Of a stretch of DNA of 64,000 nucleotides, positions 45,026 to 52,553 are shown in pieces (positions within the stretch are counted from its first letter, which is position 1; each line of letters begins with the position of its first letter). Source of the stretch: Altererythrobacter sp. ZODW24 (GTDB taxonomy: Bacteria; Pseudomonadota; Alphaproteobacteria; Sphingomonadales; Sphingomonadaceae). The stretch lies in assembly GCF_003344885.1 (NCBI RefSeq), contig NZ_CP031155.1, forward strand, positions 620,001 through 684,000, written 5' to 3'. The translations under genes and the position numbers were made by a program. Under the pieces are notes generated by a model that saw only the letters and a list, made by a program, of their open reading frames with translations, made no database searches and was not told the origin of the DNA.

Positions 45026-46360
45026 TCAAGCCGTCGCAAATGCGGCTGCGTGATCCGTCACCAATTTCATCATCTCCGCATCACTATCGAACAGGCCGTA
45101 CCAGCCCTGTGGCTCGTGCGGCGGATCACCCATATATTGCGTGTCGCCGTCAACGAAGCGGAAGTCGTCGTGCTGAGCACGCGCCTCTCCGTTCCATGAC
45201 CAGAAGTTGGTACCCATGACCGGGCCGCCATCCTTCACGTTTTGCTCGGCAGCCGCGTAGATCATCCTGTAATAACGCTCACGGAACGTCGTCGCGGCAC
45301 TCGGATCATAGAGCTCGCCGTCGCGGGGGAAGCCGAATTCCTCAAACGTCAGCGGCTTACCCATTTCGGTTGCCATGCGGATATGGCTGGCGATGTAGTC
45401 GGCGACCTTCGCGCTGCCCGCCTCCCATGTTCCGGCAAGGTCCTTGCCATCGACCCACCCCCAATTGAGCGGCCAGATATGCGCGGTGGTATAGTCGACA
45501 TTCTCATGCGCGCGGCGAACGATGTCTTCGCGGCCATTGGTAGCAATTGTGCCTTCCATTCCGAGCGACACCATGTGGTTTTGATCAAGACTACGGATGA
45601 GCGCCGCACTTTGATCGATCCAGCGGTAATAATCAGGCAGAATAGCCTCCTGGACGTTAGGTGAGACACCGGGCCGGGGCTCATTGGCAAGTTGCCACGA
45701 CATAAGCATCGGGTCTTCTGAATAGAGCGTGCCGGTCACACTGTTCCGCCGTGTAACGAGCATCCGCACATAGTCGTAGAACCGCGTGGTTGCGGCCTCA
45801 TTCGCGTAGAAAGCGCTGCCAGCATCCGGAAACGCGGGCCACGGCTTCTCCGGATCATTCATATTGGTAACTTCGCCGGTTTCCCAGAACAGCCGGCTCA
45901 TCATGCCGCCTGACCATTCCCAGTTATTGGTGAAGTAAAGAACCGCAGTCATTCCCCGCTTACCGAGCTCGGCCATGACAACGTCCAGCCCCTCGAGCAG
46001 CGCGGCGTTGAGCGTGCCGTCCTGCGTTTCGAAACCGGGCTTAATGCTGTTGCGCACAGGGCTTTCTTCGGCCCCAGCTAATATGCGGATGTTCTGGACA
46101 CCGATTGATTGCAGACGGTCTAGCTCGCGCGTCAACCTACCCTGGTCGCCGTATTTCGTATCGCTGCCAAGCCATGCAAGATACCACGCATTAGCTCCAA
46201 CGAAGCGGTAGGGATCATCGCCGCGAATGAACTGCATTCCGTCACGCCGGATGAACTCTCCAGTGGCGCTGGCGCCCTTACCGCAACCGCTCAACGCCAA
46301 GAGACTAGCCGCTGTCATTCCGCTCAAGGCGGCGCGGCGATCAATCTGAAAAATGCTCAT
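45026..46360 (-). CDS. GH5-family glycosidase lipoprotein (mannanase-like)
   Basis: The 444-residue protein has a twin-part lipoprotein signal ending LLALSGCGK, with the lipidated Cys near residue 26. The GH5 (beta/alpha)8 fold shows SWQLANEPRPG with the acid/base Glu and LTFEEFGFPRDG with the nucleophile Glu. The N-terminal block RFVGANAWYLAWLGSD is like endo-beta-mannanases of subfamily 7. It is the only exported glycosidase of the locus. It diverges from galT across a LacI-type palindrome. Substrate could be mannan, galactomannan or another beta-glycoside. Confidence 0.82.
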   Translation of the reverse strand: MSIFQIDRRAALSGMTAASLLALSGCGKGASATGEFIRRDGMQFIRGDDPYRFVGANAWYLAWLGSDTKYGDQGRLTRELDRLQSIGVQNIRILAGAEESPVRNSIKPGFETQDGTLNAALLEGLDVVMAELGKRGMTAVLYFTNNWEWSGGMMSRLFWETGEVTNMNDPEKPWPAFPDAGSAFYANEAATTRFYDYVRMLVTRRNSVTGTLYSEDPMLMSWQLANEPRPGVSPNVQEAILPDYYRWIDQSAALIRSLDQNHMVSLGMEGTIATNGREDIVRRAHENVDYTTAHIWPLNWGWVDGKDLAGTWEAGSAKVADYIASHIRMATEMGKPLTFEEFGFPRDGELYDPSAATTFRERYYRMIYAAAEQNVKDGGPVMGTNFWSWNGEARAQHDDFRFVDGDTQYMGDPPHEPQGWYGLFDSDAEMMKLVTDHAAAFATA

Positions 46361-46384
46361 ATGTCACTCGCTCTAGACCGCTTT

Positions 46385-46396
46385 GGTAGCGCTACC
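46385..46396. promoter_or_regulatory. LacI/GalR-type operator between GH5 gene and galT
   Basis: GGTAGCGCTACC is a perfect 12-bp palindrome with the central CG step typical of LacI-family operators. It lies 24 bases upstream of the GH5 start and 105 bases upstream of galT, so one regulator could control both. No LacI-family gene is present in the window. Confidence 0.65.
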
Positions 46397-46501
46397 TCAA
46401 GCGAATGCAAGTCTGGGGCAAGGCGGCAGAGCGCGGCGCTCTTGCCAAGCTGCTATCGGCGGGCCAAACGAGCTCACCGTATCTTGCAGCAAGGGCGCAA
46501 C

Positions 46502-47530
46502 ATGACTGACGACAGATCCGCCCTGCCCCACCGCAGACGCAACCCGCTAACCGGCCGCTGGGTGCTGGTGTCGCCGCAGCGCATGAACCGCCCGTGGGAC
46601 GGCCAGCAAGACGAAGCGGATGAAGGTGAGACAGCATCTCATGACGAGGCATGCTATTTGTGCCCCGGCAACGAGCGGAAAGGCGGCGCGGTCAATCCGG
46701 ATTATTCCGGCACCTATGTGTTCGACAATGACTTTCAGGCGATGCTTGATGAAACGTCGGGCCCTGCAGCAGATGGTCCTTTGTTCCTGTCGGAACCAGT
46801 GCGCGGCCGCAGCCGGGTCATCTGCTTTTCGCCTGACCATTCGAAGACAATCCCGCAGCTCCCGCTATCGGCGATTGAGGGTGTAATCGAAACATGGTGC
46901 AGCCAGAGCGCGGAACTCGGCGAAACTTTCCGCTCGGTGCAGATCTTCGAAAACAAAGGCGCGATGATGGGGTGCTCCAATCCTCACCCTCACGGCCAGA
47001 TTTGGGCCAGCGACCACATTCCTGACGAAACCGCTGTCGAAGACGCAAATCTAAGAGATCATGGCGGCGATCTCCTTGGCGAAGTTGTCGATGCTGAATT
47101 GGCATCTGGCGAGCGGATCGTTGTCGAGACTGGCCATTGGGTGGCCTTCGTTCCATTCTGGGCATCGTGGCCGTTCGAGACGTTGCTGCTGCCAAAGTCG
47201 CGGACCCGCCGAATGCCCGAATTGAGTGCCCAGCAGCGGTCAGGCCTCGCCGTCGCGCTCAAGGAATTGACGGCCCGCTACGACAATCTCTTCCGCACCA
47301 GTTTTCCCTATTCGATGGGCTGGCATGGTGCACCATTTGACGGCGGCGACCACCCGCACTGGCGCCTTCACGCCCACTTCTATCCCCCTCTGCTCCGTTC
47401 TGCCACGGTCAGGAAATTCATGGTCGGGTATGAAATGTTGGCCGAAGCGCAGCGTGATTTGACGCCCGAACGTGCTGCAGAAATGCTGCGGTCTGTCAGT
47501 GCGGCACATTACCGCGACGGTGCAGCATGA
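46502..47530 (+). CDS. galT: Galactose-1-phosphate uridylyltransferase
   Basis: The 342-residue product starts MTDDRSALPHRRRNPLTGRW; a 47-codon extension upstream covers the operator and is rejected. The active-site histidine triad is in CSNPHPHGQIWAS and zinc-type Cys occur in CYLCPGNER. GalT exchanges UMP between UDP-glucose and galactose-1-phosphate in the Leloir pathway. galK overlaps its end by 4 bases. galE and galM are not in the window. Confidence 0.95.
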   Translation: MTDDRSALPHRRRNPLTGRWVLVSPQRMNRPWDGQQDEADEGETASHDEACYLCPGNERKGGAVNPDYSGTYVFDNDFQAMLDETSGPAADGPLFLSEPVRGRSRVICFSPDHSKTIPQLPLSAIEGVIETWCSQSAELGETFRSVQIFENKGAMMGCSNPHPHGQIWASDHIPDETAVEDANLRDHGGDLLGEVVDAELASGERIVVETGHWVAFVPFWASWPFETLLLPKSRTRRMPELSAQQRSGLAVALKELTARYDNLFRTSFPYSMGWHGAPFDGGDHPHWRLHAHFYPPLLRSATVRKFMVGYEMLAEAQRDLTPERAAEMLRSVSAAHYRDGAA

Positions 47531-48687
47531 ACGCCGATCCGGCCTTGGTCGCGCGCGTGGTTACGGCTTTCGAAAAGCAATATGGTACTGCGCCAGCACG
47601 TATTTTTGCTGCACCCGGCCGCGTCAATCTGATCGGCGAACATACGGATTACAATGACGGCTTCGTGATGCCCTGCGCACTCGGTTTCGCCACGATTGTC
47701 GCAGCAGGACCAAACGGCGGCGATACTGTGGAAGTGCTGGCCTGCGATTTGAATGGTGCCACTGATAGCTTCGGTTCCTCGGGCATTGAACAACTCGAAC
47801 AAGGCGCGTGGCAAAATCACGTGCGCGGCATCGCTTCGGAAATTGCAAAGATTGGCAACGCCCCAAGCGGGATCAATCTCGCTTTTGGCGGCGATGTTCC
47901 GCAGGGCGCCGGTCTATCATCCTCCGCGTCGCTCGGCGTCGCGGTTGGCGCAGCAATGACCGGCTCCGCAAGAGACCCTGTTTCCCTGGCAAAAATAGCC
48001 CATGCGTCGGAGAACAATTTCGTCGGCTGCGCCTGCGGTATCATGGATCAGTTGGTGTCTGCATGCGGCGAGGCTGGTGCGGCTCTGCTGGTCGATTGCC
48101 GTTCGCTCCAGACACGCCCTGTTTCGATGCCTGGCGAATTCAAATTATTGATAATCCACTCTGGCGTCGAACGCGGCCTAGTGGACAGCGCCTATAATGA
48201 ACGCCGCCAGCAATGCGAAGCGGCAGCCGCGCATTACGGTGTCACAGCTTTGCGCGATCTTGGTGGCGAAGCCTTGCTCGCGGGCCGCAAAGACTTGGAT
48301 GAAACCACCTACCGCCGTGCACTTCATGTGGTTACCGAGAACGCTCGAACGCTCGCCTTTGCAGATGCACTTGAACGAGCCGATGCTACGGAAATTTCGG
48401 CGCTAATGGCAGCCTCACACGCTTCGATGAAAGAAGACTTTGAAGTAACGGTTCCGCCGATTGATGCACTGGTAACGATGATCGCAGATGTCTTGCAAGC
48501 CCAAGGCGGTGTGCGAATGACCGGCGGCGGTTTCGGCGGCTGCGTCGTAGCCCTAGTCCCGAACGCGCTGGAAGGCGCAGTACTGGACCGCATCGGAGCA
48601 GAATACCGCACACCTTCGGGAGCGCCCGCACAGGTTTGGTCATGCAATGCATCTAGCGGTGTTGGCGAAATAACGGCATCAGCCTGA
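47527..48687 (+). CDS. galK: Galactokinase
   Basis: The 386-residue GHMP kinase has the galactokinase signature GRVNLIGEHTDYNDGFVMPC (near residues 26-45), the ATP loop GAGLSSSASLGVAVG, CGIMDQLVSACGE with the catalytic Asp, and MTGGGFGGCVVALV near the C-terminus. It phosphorylates galactose released by the galactosidases encoded 5-9 kb downstream. It overlaps galT (ATGA), and the dioxygenase gene starts 3 bases after its stop. Confidence 0.96.
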   Translation: MNADPALVARVVTAFEKQYGTAPARIFAAPGRVNLIGEHTDYNDGFVMPCALGFATIVAAGPNGGDTVEVLACDLNGATDSFGSSGIEQLEQGAWQNHVRGIASEIAKIGNAPSGINLAFGGDVPQGAGLSSSASLGVAVGAAMTGSARDPVSLAKIAHASENNFVGCACGIMDQLVSACGEAGAALLVDCRSLQTRPVSMPGEFKLLIIHSGVERGLVDSAYNERRQQCEAAAAHYGVTALRDLGGEALLAGRKDLDETTYRRALHVVTENARTLAFADALERADATEISALMAASHASMKEDFEVTVPPIDALVTMIADVLQAQGGVRMTGGGFGGCVVALVPNALEGAVLDRIGAEYRTPSGAPAQVWSCNASSGVGEITASA

Positions 48688-48690
48688 GCC

Positions 48691-49623
48691 ATGTCATCAA
48701 TCACCATCCCTGCAGCCGATACGGCAAGATTCCCCGCCGTCATCATTGCCGAAAATTCGCGCGATCTCGGCGCATTGCTGGTGGCGCAAAAGACTGAAAT
48801 TCAGGCACAGCTTGCGGCAAGTGGCGCCGTTCTTTTTCGCGGGTTTGAAGTGCTTGATGCTTTGGCATTCGACACTGCAGTGGCTGCTTATGATGGCGCG
48901 AACTTCCCCTATGCAGAATCGCTCTCAAACGCGGTGCGCGTGAATGTTACACCGCGTGTTTTCACCGCTAATGAGGCACCGCCTGAGACCAGCATCTATC
49001 TCCATCACGAAATGGCGCAAACGCCAATCTATCCATCAGCGCTGTTCTTCTATTGCGAAATTGCTCCAAGCAGCGGCGGCGCAACACCTCTTTGCCGATC
49101 AGACTGGCTGTTGGAGCGGCTGGAGGCAGAACGGTCCGCACTGGTTGCCGATTTCGCCGGGAAAGGCGTGAAATACTCCCACACCATGCCGGGCGCAGAT
49201 GACGCCGGCTCTGGCCAGGGTCGCAGTTGGCGCTCGACCCTTGGCGTGGACGACAAAGCCGCCGCGGAGAACCGCTTGAGCAAACTAGGATACAGTTACG
49301 AATGGCAGCCCGACGGCGCTATACGTGTAACCAGCGCACGCCTTGATGCGATCCGCAACTTACCAGATGGCCGCCGTAGCTTCTTCAACCAATTGATCGC
49401 CGCCTATCGCGGATGGGCTGATGCCGAGAAGTCTGTTTCCTTCGGCGATGGATCCCCAATCGACCCTGCCGATATGGCAGTAGCCATCCGGCTTGCAGAT
49501 GAACTTTCATACGACCTGCAATGGCAAGCAGGCGATGTCGCATTGATCGACAATTATGCCGTAATGCACGGACGCCGCCCATTTACGGGCAAGCGACGCG
49601 TGCTGGCTTCGCTACTGGCTTAA
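48691..49623 (+). CDS. TauD/TfdA-family Fe(II)/2-oxoglutarate dioxygenase
   Basis: The 310-residue protein has the family opening GAVLFRGFEV, an iron triad His105-x-Glu107 (YLHHEMAQTP) and His293 (AVMHGRRPF), and the 2-oxoglutarate arginine near 303 (KRRVLAS). HxE instead of HxD occurs in the clavaminate-synthase/SyrP-like branch. It is the third gene of the galT-galK unit and ends 9 bases from the convergent aldo/keto reductase gene. Family members cleave sulfonates or hydroxylate amino acids; next to a probable sulfoquinovosidase, oxygenolytic desulfonation of sulfoquinovose is a testable role, not shown by sequence. Confidence 0.82.
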   Translation: MSSITIPAADTARFPAVIIAENSRDLGALLVAQKTEIQAQLAASGAVLFRGFEVLDALAFDTAVAAYDGANFPYAESLSNAVRVNVTPRVFTANEAPPETSIYLHHEMAQTPIYPSALFFYCEIAPSSGGATPLCRSDWLLERLEAERSALVADFAGKGVKYSHTMPGADDAGSGQGRSWRSTLGVDDKAAAENRLSKLGYSYEWQPDGAIRVTSARLDAIRNLPDGRRSFFNQLIAAYRGWADAEKSVSFGDGSPIDPADMAVAIRLADELSYDLQWQAGDVALIDNYAVMHGRRPFTGKRRVLASLLA

Positions 49624-49632
49624 GCGTCGCTC

Positions 49633-50547
49633 TTAAGGAAGTGGTTCACCCCGCGCGGCAACCAGTACCCCATACCAGCTCGAACGGGACCAGCGAACCT
49701 TATACGCGCCTGATGCGTCTGCAATCCGCCCGGCATTTTGGCTGCCAACAATCGGGATAATCCAAGCGGGATGAGCCATGATCCAGCTGAACGTGACCGC
49801 AGCCCGCGACACATCATATTCGCTAGCTACCTTGTCTAGCGCCATCGCGACGGCCTTTTGCCGTCCGGTCAATGGATCAGCTATCCGGCCGCCGCTCAAT
49901 GGCGACCAAGCGAGCACGGCCATACTGTGCTGCATGGCTTGATCTAGCTGACCGTCATCAATCGGCTGCAAATGAAGCGGTGAGAATTCAGGCTGCGTTG
50001 ACGCTAGCGGCACCGTTAGAAACGGGCGTAATGCAGCGATCTGCGCCGTGGTAAAATTGGACACGCCAACCGCGCCGACTTTGCCCGATGTGACCATGTT
50101 TTCCAATGTGTGTGCCAACTCATGCGGGTGTGAGAGCAAATCCGGACGGTGAACCTGCCACAATTCGACCCGTTCAGTACCCAACCGTTTAAGCGACGCA
50201 TCCAGCGCAGCCATTAAATAGCCCGGGCTGGAATCGTATGGAACCGGCGGCGTGATCCCGCCCTTTGTCGCCAGCACCATGCGCGAGCGAAGCTCTGGCG
50301 ATGCAGCAAAAACTTGCCCCAGTAACTCTTCTGCTGCGCCGAAACCTTCCTCGCCAAAGCCATAAATGTCGGCCGTGTCGAACAGGTTGATACCGCTATC
50401 CAGTGCTGCTTCAACCAGCGATTGCGCTGCCGCCAAATCATTCCCAGCGAAGCGCCACATGCCCCATGCGAGCGAGCTTACTTCCGGACCGCCTGAATAG
50501 AGCGCCCGGGTTCGCGGAACTTGAGGCAGCAGATCTTCGGTACTCAT
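49633..50547 (-). CDS. Aldo/keto reductase
   Basis: The 304-residue protein has the AKR barrel motifs: LFDTADIYGFGEEG with catalytic Asp and Tyr, VLATKGGI with the Lys, VELWQVHRPD with the His, and GAVGVSNFTTAQ. It resembles the YdhF-type reductases. It is the last gene of the GH36-GH42-GH31-AKR operon and overlaps the GH31 gene by 4 bases. In known sulfoquinovose monooxygenase pathways an AKR reduces 6-oxo-glucose to glucose; the same role is plausible here but only by context. Confidence 0.85.
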   Translation of the reverse strand: MSTEDLLPQVPRTRALYSGGPEVSSLAWGMWRFAGNDLAAAQSLVEAALDSGINLFDTADIYGFGEEGFGAAEELLGQVFAASPELRSRMVLATKGGITPPVPYDSSPGYLMAALDASLKRLGTERVELWQVHRPDLLSHPHELAHTLENMVTSGKVGAVGVSNFTTAQIAALRPFLTVPLASTQPEFSPLHLQPIDDGQLDQAMQHSMAVLAWSPLSGGRIADPLTGRQKAVAMALDKVASEYDVSRAAVTFSWIMAHPAWIIPIVGSQNAGRIADASGAYKVRWSRSSWYGVLVAARGEPLP

Positions 50548-52553
50548 GAAAATTCAGTCCTTATGCTGGTGAACAGCTTGTGATGCTCGCCGCCCTCGCG
50601 AATAAATACAGGCGGACTGCCGAAGGGTACATCCACGGCAGCCCAATTACCGCCCTGATAGGGTTTGCCGTCAAAAAAATGAACCCAGTTGTCGCCAGCG
50701 GGGAAATAGACGCGCCAGTCCGACGCGCCCTCCCCGGTCACCGGAGCGACCAGCATGTCACGGCCGTAGAGATATTGCGTTTCAATGCCGCAAGCGGTCT
50801 CGTCGCCGGGATAATGGAGAAACAGCGGGCGTTGGAGCGGTAGGCCAGTTGTAGCTGCTTCCTCGCAGAGACTCCGGACGTAGGGTGCAAGCGCGGTATG
50901 GATGCGCGTCATTCTCGCAAAATGCGCCAGAACCGCAGGATCATCATCAATCTGCATATTATCGTCAGGCCGGTTGCCCTCATGCGTTCGCATTACAGGG
51001 GTAAATGCGGCGAGCTCCGCCCAGCGCATCATCAGTTCGGGAGTGCGCACCTTGCCATAAAGGCTGGTGTAACCACCGATGTCGCTATGGTGATAAGCGT
51101 TGCCAACCAAACCCGCCGACAGTGCCGCCCGGATCGTGCTCTCAATCCCGTCGTGTCGCGAAAAATCGACGCATTGATCGCCCGCCCAAAGCAGCGGGCA
51201 ATGCTCTCCAATACCGGAATGCCCCGCGCGCATGAAAAAGGTTGCATCGCCTGTTAGCCCAGCCTGCTTGATCGCGCGCGCGTTTACCTCGGCCCAGACA
51301 ACCGGCCAGTGATTATGCGTCAGCAGCGGATCGCTGCCATCGTGCAGGCGGACATCGACAGGGAGATATTCGCCGAAATCTGCCATCCAACCTATAATGC
51401 CGATATCCAGCATCTCGCGCGTCAGAATGCGGTCGGCGAACCAATCGGCCGCAGCTGGATTGGTAAAGTCGACAAGGCCGCAATTGAACTCGCCAAAGTC
51501 GACGATGTGAGGTGCATCATCGTCCTGCCCAAGGACAAGGAAACCGGCCTGTTCGGCCTCTAGGTAAAGCGTACCGTCGACCGCAAGATAGGGATTCGTA
51601 TAGGCCATAAAGCGGATGCCGCGTTCGCGCAGATCGGCAATGCGGGTTTTGAGATCAGGATAGCGCTCTTCGCTGGAAGTCCAGTCCCAGAACAGCCGCC
51701 GGCCGAAACTGGTTTCGCGAATTCCGGCCCAATCTTCGCACCAAATGGCGCTGACTTTGACGCCTGCAGCGATGATAGCATCCAGCCGTTCAAAACTGTG
51801 ATTGCCGTCCTTCAACCCGATCACTGCGCCCTCAATTGCCCAATCCGGGAGCCGAGGCTGGCGGCCAAATCGCGCGCTAAGCTGACTGACGAGATCGACC
51901 ATTTCATCCGCGACGAACAGTTCGATACGGCTAGGAATCTCCCAGCACTCGACAGTATGCTGCGCGGAATTTGTGAAATCGAATGCGGCAAAGGCGCGGC
52001 TGTCCAAATGCAATGCATAGCCTTGCGATGAGAGCCAGGTTGGCTGCGGATAGTTGGTGGTCCAATAATCCCCGCCCGACCGGTCGTGCGCATTGGCCAT
52101 TTGGGTGAAAGCATCGGACGGATCGCGCCCTACTCCCGGCTCGGAGGTCCAGAGCGGGAAGCGGCGACCATTGAGCGCGAGGTAGGACATCTGCTCGCCT
52201 CCACCCCAAATGCGCTCGCCAGCCGCAGAGGCAATGTTGAGCCAGAGGCGGTTTGCGGCAGGATCCGAGCAGCGGAAATGCAGCGCGCTGTCACGCACCT
52301 CGATTGTCAGCAGCGGTTCGCCATGTTCTTCAGCCGAGAATAATGCGGTGTTACCCTGAAGCCGCGTACAGAGGAGCTCAGTGCGGCGCTCCAGCAGGTC
52401 GTCGATGACGAAATTGCCTTTGTCCATAGTGACATCAGGCGTACCCGACCCAATTGCGACACAAGGGTTTTCGGGACTGTGATCGAGCAACAGAAGCTCG
52501 CCCAGAAACAGCCTCAGCCTTTGTCCGTCAGATTGAAAATGCAGCGCTGTCAC
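50544..52553 (-). CDS. GH31 glycosidase, probable sulfoquinovosidase (YihQ-like)
   Basis: The 669-residue cytoplasmic enzyme matches YihQ-type GH31 along its length. Nucleophile Asp392 lies in GWMADFGEYLP and acid/base Asp459 in WAGDQ. Residues aligned to the sulfonate-recognising set of sulfoquinovosidases are Lys248 (GLKDG), Glu273 (WCEDW), Arg286 and Trp289 (GRRLFW) and Tyr495 (DIGGYTSL), giving the KERWY pattern I recall for one SQase class. It would release sulfoquinovose from SQDG or its glyceryl glycoside. It overlaps GH42 upstream and AKR downstream by 4 bases. Plain alpha-glucosidase activity is the alternative. Confidence 0.8.
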   Translation of the reverse strand: MTALHFQSDGQRLRLFLGELLLLDHSPENPCVAIGSGTPDVTMDKGNFVIDDLLERRTELLCTRLQGNTALFSAEEHGEPLLTIEVRDSALHFRCSDPAANRLWLNIASAAGERIWGGGEQMSYLALNGRRFPLWTSEPGVGRDPSDAFTQMANAHDRSGGDYWTTNYPQPTWLSSQGYALHLDSRAFAAFDFTNSAQHTVECWEIPSRIELFVADEMVDLVSQLSARFGRQPRLPDWAIEGAVIGLKDGNHSFERLDAIIAAGVKVSAIWCEDWAGIRETSFGRRLFWDWTSSEERYPDLKTRIADLRERGIRFMAYTNPYLAVDGTLYLEAEQAGFLVLGQDDDAPHIVDFGEFNCGLVDFTNPAAADWFADRILTREMLDIGIIGWMADFGEYLPVDVRLHDGSDPLLTHNHWPVVWAEVNARAIKQAGLTGDATFFMRAGHSGIGEHCPLLWAGDQCVDFSRHDGIESTIRAALSAGLVGNAYHHSDIGGYTSLYGKVRTPELMMRWAELAAFTPVMRTHEGNRPDDNMQIDDDPAVLAHFARMTRIHTALAPYVRSLCEEAATTGLPLQRPLFLHYPGDETACGIETQYLYGRDMLVAPVTGEGASDWRVYFPAGDNWVHFFDGKPYQGGNWAAVDVPFGSPPVFIREGGEHHKLFTSIRTEFS

